NCBI RefSeq assembly: GCF_004331155.1
Contig: NZ_SJNZ01000012.1
Span: 1 to 64,000 of the forward strand
Length of the DNA stretch: 64,000 nt
Reading direction: 5' to 3'
Source: Acinetobacter terrestris
GTDB taxonomy: Bacteria > Pseudomonadota > Gammaproteobacteria > Pseudomonadales > Moraxellaceae
Below are positions 1 to 9,800 of this stretch, in pieces (within the stretch, counting starts at the first letter, position 1; every line of letters begins with the position of its first letter). The position numbers were made by a program, and so were the translations under genes. The notes below the pieces were generated by a model, which ran no database searches, was not told the DNA's origin, and worked only from the letters and a program-made list of their open reading frames with translations.

Positions 1-288
1 AAAAGGCTGGACAGTTCAGCGCTTACTCAGAATAATTCAAGTGAATTTATTTGAAATAAAAACCTTAAAAGCGTTATTTTCACCCGATAAAGTCCCCATC
101 AAACAAGAGAAGCTTAAATGAGCTTCCTCTTGTAAAAATTGTGGGACAGCAGTGGCGCAAGGTCTGCTTTTTTTCTCCCTACATTGCGAAATGATTCGAA
201 CAAATCCTGCAATTAAAACGATCATAAATTGACAGCACAGCGAAAAAAGCTCACGCTATATTCACAATAATTTATCTTTAGAAAAATC
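1..288. other. intergenic leader, no gene recognised
   Basis: AT-rich stretch before the first gene. A short minus-strand open frame (37-225) has no recognisable features and no convincing ribosome binding site, so I do not call it. The region probably holds the promoter of the FUSC gene that follows. Confidence 0.4.
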
Positions 289-2439
289 GTGAATAGCCTG
301 AAAGATTTGCTTCAACGCTTTAAATCCAATTCCATTCTGATCTATTGCTTCCAGATTTTTATTGTCCTGACGGGCACAACCTTAGGCTTACTGTTTTTAG
401 GTTATGAAGCCTTAATTGTTCCGGTGACTTTAGGTGCCATTGCTACTGCCCTGACCGATTTTGATGATCGCCTAAGTATTCGCCTGCGCAATCTGGTCTA
501 TGTCTGCATTCTGTTTTTTGGCGTCAGCAGTATTCTTGAATTTCTCTATCCCTATAAACTGCTTTTTATTCTGTATTTATCGCTGTCGAGTGCCGCTTTT
601 ATTTTAATGGGCGCTTTGGGACAGCGTTATGCCACCATTTCTTTTGGCACCATTTTATTGTCCATTTACACCATGTTTGGACTGGGTGAATACAGCGAAT
701 GGTATCAGCAGCCGAGCTATTTTGTGCTGGGTGCGGTTTGGTATGGACTGACTTCGATCATCTTTTATTTACTTAAACCGACTCAGGCCGTCCAAGACAA
801 TTTGGCTGCCAACTTCAATGCCATTGCCGCATTACTGTTGGCCAAAGCCCGTCTGTTTGACCCGGATAATACCGACAATATTGAACCACTATTGTATGAA
901 CTTTCCTTAAAAAATAGCGAAGTGGTACAAAGCCTGAATACCACCAAAGCCTCTTTACTGACCCGTTTAAAAGCCTCTCGTGCCAATAAAAATACCATTT
1001 ACTGGCTGAATCTTTATTTTCTGGCGCAAGACATTCATGAACAGGCGACATCCAATTATTTGCATTATGAAAATATTCATAAAAATTTTAGCCGTACAGA
1101 TCTGATTTTCCGCATTCAAAAGAATGTAAAACTGCATGCTTTATCCTGTCAGAAACTGGCGCGAGATATTCTCAGCCATCAGAGCTATCAGTCGAATCCG
1201 GATACGGATATTGCCATTGCCAATCTGGAAAGTTCCATCCAATTATGGATTGAGGAAAATCCACAGAATCTGGAAGTAAAAAACTTGTTACTGATTTTGA
1301 GGAATTTGAGAAAAATCCAGGAACAGTTCATCAATTTAAGTCATGAGCAAAATAATTATCGTCAAAACTACCTTCAGCATCAGGAAAATATAAATCTGCT
1401 CGACGATGATATTCATGATGTGCCCGATTTATGGCTGAAACTGAAACAACATTTTACGCCCAATTCAGCGCTATTTCGTCACGCGGTGCGGATTGCCTTT
1501 GTTTTTACCGTGGGCTACGCCATCTCATTAATGCCATTCGCCAAAAATGGCTACTGGATTTTACTCACCAGTTTATTTGTCTGTCAGATCAGTTATTTCG
1601 CCACCAAAAGCCGGTTAAAACTGCGGACTTTAGGCACGATTTTAGGGGTGCTTTTGGGCATTCCAGTTTTATATTTTGTGCCGAGTATTGAAGGACAACT
1701 GGTGCTGACCATTATTTCCGGGGTGTATTTTTTCTATTTACGTTCCAAAAAATATGCCATGGCAACCTTGATGGTCACTTTAATGGTTCTGCTGATTTTT
1801 AATTTAAAAGGTGCAGGTTATGCCATTATTTTACCGCGCATTGTCGATACCATTTTAGGCTGCTTAATTGCGTGGTTTGCGGTCAGTTTTATCTGGCCAG
1901 ACTGGAATTTCCGTAACATTTCCAGCACCATCAAAAAAAGTAATCAGGCCACTTTGGACTATTTCGATGCGGTGGTGAAGCAATACCAGTTCGGTAAAAA
2001 CAACAGTCTGGATTATCGTCGTGCCCGTCGTACTGCACACAATGCACAGATTGAACTGTCGAGCATGATTTCCAGTTTAAGTACCGAACCCAATCCGAAC
2101 CAGGCGCTGATTCATTCTGCCTTTCGCTATCTGGTCTATAGCCACAGTCAACTCAGTTATGTTTCGGCCTTGGGAAGTCATCGTGAACAGGTTCAGGATG
2201 CGCAAGTGCTGGATTTAATGCTGGGCTGTAAAGACACTTTATTTGCCGTGCTGTTACAGCAACAAGTGCTAGATATGGACAAAATTCAGGCCAAGCTTGA
2301 GGAAATTAAACAGATGAGTACGCAGGAAAATCTATCTGAAGATTTATTATTGGTACTGAAACAGATCAGCTTATTACTGGAAACACTGCCTGAATTATTG
2401 AAATTAAGAACCGAATTGTGGGCACAGGAAATTAAATAA
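289..2439 (+). CDS. YccS/YhfK-type FUSC family inner-membrane protein
   Basis: Predicted polytopic inner-membrane protein of 716 aa. It has the two-part build of the YccS/FUSC family (related to aromatic-acid exporters such as AaeB). An N-terminal block of hydrophobic helices (about residues 15-160) is followed by a long soluble, helix-rich region (about 165-395), a second block of membrane helices (about 400-545, including the segment GYWILLTSLFVCQ) and a cytoplasmic helical tail. The start is GTG at 289, the first start in the open frame. Substrate cannot be told from sequence. The gene stands alone; the small DUF3817 gene follows on the same strand. The family assignment is from architecture and motif resemblance; a transport role is inferred. 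Confidence 0.8.
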   Translation: MNSLKDLLQRFKSNSILIYCFQIFIVLTGTTLGLLFLGYEALIVPVTLGAIATALTDFDDRLSIRLRNLVYVCILFFGVSSILEFLYPYKLLFILYLSLSSAAFILMGALGQRYATISFGTILLSIYTMFGLGEYSEWYQQPSYFVLGAVWYGLTSIIFYLLKPTQAVQDNLAANFNAIAALLLAKARLFDPDNTDNIEPLLYELSLKNSEVVQSLNTTKASLLTRLKASRANKNTIYWLNLYFLAQDIHEQATSNYLHYENIHKNFSRTDLIFRIQKNVKLHALSCQKLARDILSHQSYQSNPDTDIAIANLESSIQLWIEENPQNLEVKNLLLILRNLRKIQEQFINLSHEQNNYRQNYLQHQENINLLDDDIHDVPDLWLKLKQHFTPNSALFRHAVRIAFVFTVGYAISLMPFAKNGYWILLTSLFVCQISYFATKSRLKLRTLGTILGVLLGIPVLYFVPSIEGQLVLTIISGVYFFYLRSKKYAMATLMVTLMVLLIFNLKGAGYAIILPRIVDTILGCLIAWFAVSFIWPDWNFRNISSTIKKSNQATLDYFDAVVKQYQFGKNNSLDYRRARRTAHNAQIELSSMISSLSTEPNPNQALIHSAFRYLVYSHSQLSYVSALGSHREQVQDAQVLDLMLGCKDTLFAVLLQQQVLDMDKIQAKLEEIKQMSTQENLSEDLLLVLKQISLLLETLPELLKLRTELWAQEIK

Positions 2440-2554
2440 TCCGAGTTAAACAGTTGGTTATAAGTTATTGATATATTTTATAAATATATTTATTTTTAAT
2501 TCCCTGCTGCTGCAATATTCAGTAAACTCATGCTTGATTCTGATTAATTTAAGC

Positions 2555-2866
2555 ATGAGCATGAATATTCAAACTTTACGTATCATTGGTCTTTTGGAAG
2601 GAATTTCCTTTCTGCTGCTTTTGTTTATCGCGATGCCGATGAAATATATGCTGGATAATCCGGTCTTGGTGAAATATGTCGGCATGGGGCACGGCGTACT
2701 GTTCATGCTGTTTTTAATCGTGTTGTTTACGGTATGTGAAAAACAGAAATGGTCAATTTATATGTTTATTCTGGGCTTAATTGCATCCATTCTACCGTTC
2801 GGCACTTTTGTTTTCGATCGCAAATTAAAGACTTTTCAGCAGCCAATTGCTGAGTCCAAGATATAG
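2555..2866 (+). CDS. DUF3817 family small membrane protein
   Basis: Small integral membrane protein of 103 aa with about three hydrophobic helices. It begins near MSMNIQTLRIIGLLEG and contains the GHGVLFMLF segment typical of DUF3817 (YdzA-like) proteins. I chose the ATG at 2555 rather than the far upstream start at 2468, because the upstream extension is low-complexity and does not look like family sequence; ATG 2561 is also possible. Function is unknown for the family. It lies 115 bp downstream of the FUSC gene on the same strand and could be co-transcribed. Confidence 0.7.
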   Translation: MSMNIQTLRIIGLLEGISFLLLLFIAMPMKYMLDNPVLVKYVGMGHGVLFMLFLIVLFTVCEKQKWSIYMFILGLIASILPFGTFVFDRKLKTFQQPIAESKI

Positions 2867-2908
2867 TTTCTAATTAAAGAGTTATTAACTTTTTCAGCAA
2901 ATAATAAT

Positions 2909-3222
2909 GTTCCCTTTCCTTCTAGGAGAGGTTGTTTATTCAATTTGTAATTTTATTTTTTGATAAAGCGATCTGATCTTGAATAGAATGCTTGGAAAGT
3001 GAGTTAAACAAATTCCCTCACCCCAGCCCTCTCCCTGAGGTAGAGGAAGTATTTTTTATTAAAAAAATATAAAGACATTAATTTCAAACCCATATGTTCC
3101 CTCTCCTTTTAGGAGATGAGCAGCGCTGCTGCGCAAGGGAGAGGTCATTTTACAATCTAAATAAACCTTCATCCCTTGCAGGATATATTCCTCATCTCCC
3201 ACAGGGAGAAGGTGCTTTTCTC
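2909..3222. repeat. cluster of CCCTCTCC-type hairpin repeats
   Basis: The 370-bp gap between DUF3817 and the efflux gene holds at least four imperfect copies of a C/T-rich then G/A-rich element of the form CCCTCTCC...GGAGAGG. They lie near 2911-2932, 3011-3048, 3096-3147 and 3170-3214, and some are in opposite orientation. Each can fold into a hairpin. A degenerate copy recurs at about 55045-55080. This resembles the abundant small intergenic palindromic repeats of many gammaproteobacteria. No gene was found in this gap. Confidence 0.65.
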
Positions 3223-3240
3223 TTTTTAAATGGTAAAGAG

Positions 3241-4470
3241 CTAAAACCGTCCCTGCTCTACCCGTTCTTTTAAAATCTGTTTAAGCATGCTTCGGGGAAA
3301 ACTAAACCACAGCGCGATTAAAACAAAACACGCTACGCTATATGCCCACAAATGGTATTGTTCATACATTATCCGGACCAGTTCAATAATAATAAAGAAG
3401 CTGAACATCAGCAGCATCGACACGGCTGCTGCAACTGTACCTTTAGATACTTCTGATGACATCAGTGCAAAACGGTACAGCACCGAGAAACTGATTCCCT
3501 CACCAAAGCTGATTAAAGTCATGCCTGCAATTAAGCACCAGATCAGATAATCCGTCCAAATCACACCGGCAATTAAAACCACTGTTCCCAGCAACATAAC
3601 CGGCAAACCAATCAGCACCGATTTACCCAAAGCCAGTTTGTCGATAATTTTGATCAGCACGATATTGCCGAGGATTAATCCGCCCAAGACCGGAAACTGT
3701 GCCAAGCCATATTGCATGCTGCTAAAACCCAACTCTTCTACCAATATCACAGGTGAAAGCGCAATCCACAGCATCAGCGGCATACTGACCATAGGTAGTG
3801 CCAAAGTCATGCCTAAAAAGCGTTTGTTTTTATAGACCTGTTTAAAGTCATCCAGCACATAACTCAGTGGCTGTTTCGGAATGCTTAATTTGGTGTCCGG
3901 CATTTTGGCGTTTAAACCAAACCAGCTTAAAAAAGCCAAAAATGCGATACCAATAAAGCCCCAATGCCATGACACATGATCAATCAGGAATGCACCGACC
4001 ACAGGACCGAGTAATGGTGCAAGCAAAGAAATATTTGCCATCAGCGCCATGACTTTAATCGCGTCGCGTTCTTCAAAGGTTTCCTGAATCGCGGCATAAC
4101 CAACAGCGGTGATTACGGTTAGGCCGATCCCCTGTAAAAAGCGCAGCACTAAAAAGCTTTCAATATTTTGGGTGAATAAAATCAGCAAGCAGCACAATAC
4201 AAAGAACAGCACACCCGAGAGCAATACTTTTCTGCGCCCCAAACGGTCGGACAATGGTCCAAGTAACCACGCCACACATGCCCCGCCCAACAGGTAAAAG
4301 GACATGGAGGATGGTGCCCATGAACTGCTTACGCCAAAGTCTTTGGTAATGGCGAGCATGGCAGGTTGAACCAAGTCGTTGCCGATATATACGGAAAATT
4401 CAAACAGGACCAATGCCAATGGGAACATCAGCGTGGCACGGTTTAAAGTGGCGGTTTGAACTTTTTGCAT
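3241..4470 (-). CDS. craA: CraA/MdfA-type MFS multidrug (chloramphenicol) efflux pump
   Basis: A 409-aa major facilitator with twelve predicted membrane helices that exports toxic compounds using the proton gradient. The loop 2-3 motif A is visible as GPLSDRLGRRKVLLSG near residue 75. MdfA-family features include the N-terminal FEFSVYIGNDLVQPAML, where the acidic residue in helix 1 matches the key glutamate of MdfA, and the antiporter-like segment GPVVGAFL. From memory of the family it is closely similar to CraA, the intrinsic chloramphenicol exporter of Acinetobacter. The start is ATG 4470. It is monocistronic, with a repeat-rich region downstream. Assignment to the family is secure; the exact drug range is inferred. 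Confidence 0.85.
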   Translation of the reverse strand: MQKVQTATLNRATLMFPLALVLFEFSVYIGNDLVQPAMLAITKDFGVSSSWAPSSMSFYLLGGACVAWLLGPLSDRLGRRKVLLSGVLFFVLCCLLILFTQNIESFLVLRFLQGIGLTVITAVGYAAIQETFEERDAIKVMALMANISLLAPLLGPVVGAFLIDHVSWHWGFIGIAFLAFLSWFGLNAKMPDTKLSIPKQPLSYVLDDFKQVYKNKRFLGMTLALPMVSMPLMLWIALSPVILVEELGFSSMQYGLAQFPVLGGLILGNIVLIKIIDKLALGKSVLIGLPVMLLGTVVLIAGVIWTDYLIWCLIAGMTLISFGEGISFSVLYRFALMSSEVSKGTVAAAVSMLLMFSFFIIIELVRIMYEQYHLWAYSVACFVLIALWFSFPRSMLKQILKERVEQGRF

Positions 4471-4661
4471 TGTTTTTCTACATAGGGTTATAGGCTTGCG
4501 GAACGAAATACTATTTTTAGGGAGATCAGCATTCGCCCAATGACAAGCATTGAGTATTTAAATTAAATTTTGAAAAATATATAAAGCAATAAAAGGCTAA
4601 GACAGTGATTTTTAAATCATGTTTCATTCATAAAACAATTAGATTTCAAAGATGGATACTC

Positions 4662-4694
4662 AAACAAAAACACCTACTGGTTTGAGTAGGTGTA
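4662..4694 (-). terminator. rho-independent terminator of the AbiH gene
   Basis: Inverted repeat ACACCTACT / AGTAGGTGT with a 6-nt loop. Read on the minus strand it is followed by a T-rich run, so it ends transcription coming from the AbiH pseudogene. Confidence 0.75.
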
Positions 4695-4721
4695 GTTTAA
4701 CAGAGAGTTTTTTTCTTGTCT

Positions 4722-6207
4722 TTAAGCTGTTTTTTCCGAAATCATTTTATCAAATTTAATTTCTGGATTTGGCCTAAATTGAAGCCATTTATTTTTCATC
4801 CATTGTTCAACTTTATCTTTTCCTAAAATTGCTAATAAATTATTGAGTAAAGTAAATTTTGCATTTTTATCAAAATAGTAAATTATTACTTGAACATTAC
4901 GGTCCATATCATCATTTAAGCTAAATAAATCTATGATGTAATCCTTATCAGAAGTATCTAAAGAATGCCCCCAAATATAAAAATTGAGATTTAAATTTTG
5001 GTTTTTTTCTAAGTTATCCAATTGTTTATCGTAAAACTATAAAATATTAGACTCTAAAGCACTATTTACCTTTTTCCCTAAAATTTCAATCTGTTTGTGA
5101 TCTTGCTGAATTTTCTTTTTGAATTCATCTAAAAATAAGTAATCAGTATTCTTAAAAAGTTTTTGATGATACTTGGTAATCCATAAGCTTTTAATTTTTT
5201 CAATGATTCATCTACTACATCTGAAACACCTAAAACAATATTTTGTTTTTCTCCTAATGATCCATGTAAAAATTCTATAGGTACTAACTTATAGAATTTA
5301 AGAAAGCTATTTGTATAATTGAAAGAATAAATTTTATCTGGAGTTATCCAGTCATTATTTTGAATTTTAATTCCATATTTTGGAATTAACTCGTCTATGA
5401 CAACCTCTAAATAAGTATTAAAGATTTCAACAAAATCATCTAAATGTTCCTGTAAGTCATCTAGCAATAAATTGTCATTTATTTTTTTATACTCTGAATA
5501 GTCGGAATAATTTTGGTATTTATATAAAATCTTAAGTCACCCTGAACATCATCACCTGTTTCCACTGGATAAGTAAAGTGACGATCATATTCATCATTCT
5601 CTTCTACATCTTGATAATATCCGGAAGTTAAAAATTTAAATTGTTCAAGTATCTTACAATATTCTTTTTTTAAAAAAATTTGATATCTTGAACATTCGCC
5701 TACATGGCAGATATGATCAGAAAAAGAACCTACTTCTTCTGCTTTTTTATTAATTTGAAAAATAAATATAGCTACTGCTTTTAATGCATCATTTATTTTA
5801 GTTTCAAAATCAATCCAAGTTTTTATTTCTCTAACATGATGTGAAAAATACTGATACCAAATATTTTTTTGAAGTTTAAATTGCAATTTTGCTATTTGCT
5901 CAAATGATAGTTGCACAGTGCTTGTATCATAAATTTCTTTTGTTTTAATTATAAAAGGCTTTTCTCTACATTCACTAAACAAATTATCAAAATTCATTTT
6001 ATAACTATTTGGATTAATTAATTTCTTTATTTCTAAAATTTTATTCAATAAACTAATTGGGCTTTGTACAGGATTGATCAAGACATTTTTTACTTCTTTT
6101 CCTAAATCTTTATTCTCAATCGCAGCCATCACATCCATAAAATGGTCATATTTGGTCGGCAAGTAATGCGACAAATCAAAACCGTTTCCGACAATCAAAA
6201 TATTCAT
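4722..6207 (-). pseudogene. AbiH family phage-defence gene, broken
   Basis: Remnant of an AbiH-type abortive-infection gene in three reading frames. The 5' part (from ATG 6207; upstream in-frame starts overlap a terminator) has the nucleotide-binding-like start ILIVGNGFDLSHYLPTKYD. The middle part (about 5467-5170) carries YSFNYTNSF and FLHGSLGE, and the 3' part carries FYIWGHSLDTSDKDYI; all three are AbiH signatures in the right order. Lesions: a frameshift in an A7 run near 5487, a second frameshift near 5174, and an in-frame TAG at 5037-5039. The DNA is markedly more AT-rich than its neighbours, suggesting acquisition. Single homopolymer errors could be artefacts, but three separate lesions point to true decay. 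Confidence 0.8.
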
Positions 6208-6229
6208 TATTTTTCTATCCCCAAATACA

Positions 6230-6257
6230 AAAAAGCGCATCAATCGATACGCTTTTT
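6230..6257 (-). terminator. terminator downstream of the lipoprotein gene
   Basis: Inverted repeat AAAAAGCG / CGCTTTTT enclosing a partly self-complementary loop, with a T run when read on the minus strand. It lies between the lipoprotein gene and AbiH. The annotated-length open frame of AbiH would start inside it, which supports the later ATG at 6207. Confidence 0.65.
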
Positions 6258-6301
6258 ATGAGGCATCACAGCCTAATTTTCAACTATAAATCAAATATTT
6301 A

Positions 6302-6679
6302 TTAAGAGCATTTTGCTTTTTGAAAAGACTTGGTATTTTTGCTGCGCATACATTGATACTCAGCTTGCGTACCTGTTTTCTTCCAGTCACCATCTACATT
6401 TTTAAAACTGTACGTGGTACGAATCGAACGAACGGAATCATCCCTTAAACCTGTTTCGGTTACTTTTACCTGTGCAGCTGTTGGTGACTCAGCACTGTTA
6501 AAGTATTGACGAATCTCAACCGTTGCCGAGTCCTTACGCAAATCAGGTCTTTCTTTCAAGACTTGCTGCAATGGCGTACCGGATGAACCAAGATTCACTT
6601 TAGAGGCTAATTTTTGGGTCGTTGCACAGCCCGACATTAACCCTAAACAAATGACTGAGGCAGAGAGTAGACGTAACAT
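6302..6679 (-). CDS. small lipoprotein of unknown function
   Basis: A 125-aa predicted lipoprotein. The N-terminus MLRLLSASVICLGLMSGC is a lipoprotein signal with lipobox LMSGC, so the mature protein would start at the cysteine and be anchored in a membrane, most likely the outer membrane. The remainder is soluble with two further cysteines (QCMRS and KCS near the C-terminus) that could form a disulfide. I placed the start at ATG 6679, behind a GGGGGAGAT ribosome binding site; the longer frame from 6718 would bury the signal peptide. I do not recognise the mature domain. Confidence 0.75.
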   Translation of the reverse strand: MLRLLSASVICLGLMSGCATTQKLASKVNLGSSGTPLQQVLKERPDLRKDSATVEIRQYFNSAESPTAAQVKVTETGLRDDSVRSIRTTYSFKNVDGDWKKTGTQAEYQCMRSKNTKSFQKAKCS

Positions 6680-6789
6680 TGGGAAATCTCCCCCATAAAA
6701 AAAAGGCACTGCATCCATGATGCCATGCCTTTTTTTCTGACTCGATAACAGTTATGTAGTCATCGGTAAAACAACTTATAGATCAAATA

Positions 6790-8199
6790 TTAAAGATCGA
6801 ATAATTTACCTGGGTTCATAATACCGTTTGGATCGAATACCTGTTTCAAAGCTTTCATGTAGCCAATTTCTTCTTCAGAACGTGTGTAATTTAGGTAAGG
6901 CTTTTTAGTCATACCCACACCGTGTTCGGCAGAGATCGAACCATCATATTTTTTCACGGTTTCGAACACGTATTTATTCACCACCTGACATTTGGCAAAG
7001 AATTCATCTTTACTGAGGTCAGCAGGTTTCAAGATATTTAAGTGCAAGTTACCGTCACCAATATGACCGAACCAGCAAATTTCAAAGTCAGGGTAATTCG
7101 CTTCCACAATTGCATCAATTTCTTTAATAAATGCAGGAACGTGAGTAATCAGCACTGAAATGTCATTTTTGTATGGTGTGAACGGCGCGATCGATTCAGA
7201 GATATCTTCACGCAAACGCCATAAGCTATGCACTTGGTCCAGGTTTTGGCTCATTACGCCATCAAGCACCCAGCCTTGTTCCATGCAATGCTCGAAAATT
7301 TCCATCGCAGCATCCATAATCGGTTCAAATGGCGCTTCAAATTCAAGCAGCACATAGAAAGGACAAGCCGTTTCAAATGGGCGTTGCACGTGACCATGAT
7401 CCAGTACTTTCTGCATGGCCAATTCACCAAAGAACTCGAATGCAGTTAAATCAATTTTCTTCTGGAAAGCGTGAAGTACCGGCATGATTGCATCAAAGTC
7501 AGGTACACCCAGTACCATCACTTGTAAATCATGTGGTTGGCGCTCAAGCTTGATTTCAGCTTCAGTCACCAAACCTAAAGTCCCTTCACCGCCAATGAAC
7601 AAATGCTGTAACGCATAACCGGTCGCGTTTTTAATCATACCTTTGTTCAGGCGCAGGATATCGCCTTTACCGGTCACAACCGTTAAACCCAGTACCCAGT
7701 TACGGGTCATGCCGTATTTAATAACTTTAATACCGCCTGCGTTGGTACCAATGTTGCCGCCAATTTGTGAAGAACCTGAAGATGCAAAATCGACTGGGTA
7801 ATACATGCCCTGATCGGAAGCATAATTCTGCAATTGTTCAGTCACTACACCTGCCTGTACACGGACCATACGGTCTGCAGGGAAGAACTCAAGAATCTGG
7901 TTCATCTTGTCCATGCTAACGACAATTTCACCATTCGATGCAACAGCACCAGCAGATAAACCGGTACGGCCGCCAGATGGCGTGATGGCAATATTGTGTT
8001 CATTCGCAAATTTAACAATCGCCTGCACCTGTTCTGTGCTAGATGGAAAAACGATGACTGATGGATTTGGATCAAAATGCTTGGTGTAGTCTCTGCCCCA
8101 GGCATCGAGACTAGCAGCATCTGTTTTAATGCGGTTTTCACCGACAATGGCTGTCAATTGGTTTAATAACTCAGGTGTTAAAGCGACTGGAGCATTCAT
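6790..8199 (-). CDS. FAD-linked D-2-hydroxyglutarate dehydrogenase-like oxidoreductase
   Basis: A 469-aa flavoprotein of the GlcD/D-lactate dehydrogenase (VAO/PCMH) family. The FAD-binding PCMH segment is visible as TPSGGRTGLSAGAV and SSGSSQIGGNIGTNAGGIKV (about residues 78-160). The C-terminal FAD-oxidase cap ends with GHIGDGNLHLN, ISAEHGVG and FDPNGIMNPGK, the metal- and substrate-site motifs of D-2-hydroxyacid dehydrogenases. The start is ATG 8199; the longer TTG start at 8217 is less likely. It is divergent from serA, as in Pseudomonas, where the equivalent enzyme oxidises the D-2-hydroxyglutarate formed by SerA. That substrate is inferred from family and neighbour; glycolate or D-lactate are alternatives. 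Confidence 0.8.
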   Translation of the reverse strand: MNAPVALTPELLNQLTAIVGENRIKTDAASLDAWGRDYTKHFDPNPSVIVFPSSTEQVQAIVKFANEHNIAITPSGGRTGLSAGAVASNGEIVVSMDKMNQILEFFPADRMVRVQAGVVTEQLQNYASDQGMYYPVDFASSGSSQIGGNIGTNAGGIKVIKYGMTRNWVLGLTVVTGKGDILRLNKGMIKNATGYALQHLFIGGEGTLGLVTEAEIKLERQPHDLQVMVLGVPDFDAIMPVLHAFQKKIDLTAFEFFGELAMQKVLDHGHVQRPFETACPFYVLLEFEAPFEPIMDAAMEIFEHCMEQGWVLDGVMSQNLDQVHSLWRLREDISESIAPFTPYKNDISVLITHVPAFIKEIDAIVEANYPDFEICWFGHIGDGNLHLNILKPADLSKDEFFAKCQVVNKYVFETVKKYDGSISAEHGVGMTKKPYLNYTRSEEEIGYMKALKQVFDPNGIMNPGKLFDL

Positions 8200-8554
8200 C
8201 GTTTGCAGACCTAGCAAGAAATATACAAGTGGTGGATGGTCTATAGATCATTCATTTGTAAAAAGAATAACAATGCAATGGTGTCTTAGACTGGCGTGAC
8301 CATAAAAGCAACAGCATGGCTGTGGCGGTTTTCACTGCGCAGCATTATAAGGCATTTTCCACTGAAACCCTGCGGAAATAAGCATTTTGACAATCTCGCC
8401 TTAAAAATTACAGCTTTAGTTAGACCAAAATCTGTAGGGAACGGCGTATGTATTGCAAAAATACCTATGCTCTCCGTCATAAAGGAAATGTATATAGACC
8501 CTTCTCGTATGTTATCATATCGCGACTAAATTTGGCCTTTGTAGCGGAGCCGTA
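8200..8554. promoter_or_regulatory. divergent promoter region of the dehydrogenase and serA
   Basis: 355 bp between two divergent genes with no credible gene inside. A minus-strand TATAAT hexamer sits at 8344-8349 and may be the -10 box of the dehydrogenase, without a clear -35. SerA is preceded by a purine-rich GTAGCGGAG site a few bases before its ATG. No operator was recognised. Confidence 0.4.
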
Positions 8555-9787
8555 ATGAGCCAACATCTTTCTCTACCTAAAGATAAAATTCGTTTCTTGT
8601 TGTTAGAAGGCGTTCATCAAAACGCAATCGACACATTAAATGCTGCTGGATACACCAACATCGATTACCGTAAAACTGCGCTTGAGGGTGAAGCGTTGAA
8701 AGAAGCGGTTAAAGATGCTCACTTCATCGGTATTCGTTCACGTACTCAACTGACTGAAGAAGTATTTGAAGCAGCCAACAAGCTGATCGCTGTTGGCTGT
8801 TTTTGTATCGGTACGAACCAAGTTAATCTGAATGCTGCGATGATTCGCGGTATTCCAGTATTTAACGCACCGTATTCAAATACCCGTTCAGTTGCTGAAC
8901 TTGTACTTGCTGAAGCAATTCTTTTACTTCGTGGCGTTCCTGCGAAATCTGCTTCTACTCACCGTGGTGGCTGGAACAAATCTGCAGCGGGTTCGTTTGA
9001 GACACGTGGTAAAACTTTAGGTATCGTGGGTTACGGCTCAATCGGTTCTCAACTTTCAGTACTTGCTGAAAGCTTGGGTATGCACGTGATTTATTACGAT
9101 GCAGTGACCAAACTTCCTATGGGTAATGCACGCCAAGTCGGTTCTCTTGCCGAGTTGCTTGCAAACGCTGACGTTGTCTCTCTACACGTTCCAGACGTTC
9201 CATCAACACGTAACTTCTTTGGCAAAGACCAATTTGCGCAAATGAAAGAAGGTTCGATCTTCATCAATGCTGCGCGTGGTACATGTGTGCTGATTGAAGA
9301 CCTTGCTGATGCGATTAAAACAGGTCACATTGCCGGTGCTGCAATTGACGTATTCCCTAAAGAGCCTAAAGCCAACGGTGAAGAATTTGTTTCTCCACTT
9401 CGTGGTCTGGACAACGTGATTTTGACTCCTCACGTGGGTGGTTCGACCATGGAAGCACAAGCAAACATCGGTTTAGAAGTTGCAGAGAAATTTGTTGCTT
9501 ACTCAGATAAAGGTATGACTTTATCTGCTGTGAACTTCCCGGAAATCGCGTTGCCGTTGACTGAAGGTAAACACCGTTTACTTCACATTCACAAAAACAT
9601 TCCTGGCGTTCTTTCTAAAATCAACAACCTGTTTGCTGAACACGGCATCAACATCTCTGGTCAATCATTGATGACTAAAGGTGACGTTGGTTACTTGGTG
9701 ATGGACGTTGACGCAACTGCTTCTAAAGAAGCGTTAGATACCCTTCAGGAAGTTGAAGGTACCATCCGAGTTCGCGTATTGTTCTAA
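8555..9787 (+). CDS. serA: D-3-phosphoglycerate dehydrogenase
   Basis: A 410-aa enzyme catalysing the first step of serine synthesis, oxidation of 3-phosphoglycerate with NAD. It is of the E. coli SerA type. Visible features: the substrate-domain start FLLLEGVHQNAIDTL, the nucleotide-binding GIVGYGSIGSQLSVLAE (about 160), the catalytic segment NAARGTCVLIEDL (about 240), TPHVGGST with the catalytic histidine (about 292), and a C-terminal ACT domain (about 337-410) with HIHKNIPGVLSKIN. The ACT domain is where serine gives feedback inhibition in this class. The start is ATG 8555. Length matches E. coli SerA (410 aa). Followed by a strong terminator. Confidence 0.97.
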   Translation: MSQHLSLPKDKIRFLLLEGVHQNAIDTLNAAGYTNIDYRKTALEGEALKEAVKDAHFIGIRSRTQLTEEVFEAANKLIAVGCFCIGTNQVNLNAAMIRGIPVFNAPYSNTRSVAELVLAEAILLLRGVPAKSASTHRGGWNKSAAGSFETRGKTLGIVGYGSIGSQLSVLAESLGMHVIYYDAVTKLPMGNARQVGSLAELLANADVVSLHVPDVPSTRNFFGKDQFAQMKEGSIFINAARGTCVLIEDLADAIKTGHIAGAAIDVFPKEPKANGEEFVSPLRGLDNVILTPHVGGSTMEAQANIGLEVAEKFVAYSDKGMTLSAVNFPEIALPLTEGKHRLLHIHKNIPGVLSKINNLFAEHGINISGQSLMTKGDVGYLVMDVDATASKEALDTLQEVEGTIRVRVLF

Positions 9788-9800
9788 TTTAAGATTTTAA

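Noticed and set aside
1431-1691. Open frame inside the FUSC gene
   Set aside because: Fully nested in another frame of a well-supported gene; shadow only. The same applies to the many nested frames in gltB, spoT, pglL and others.
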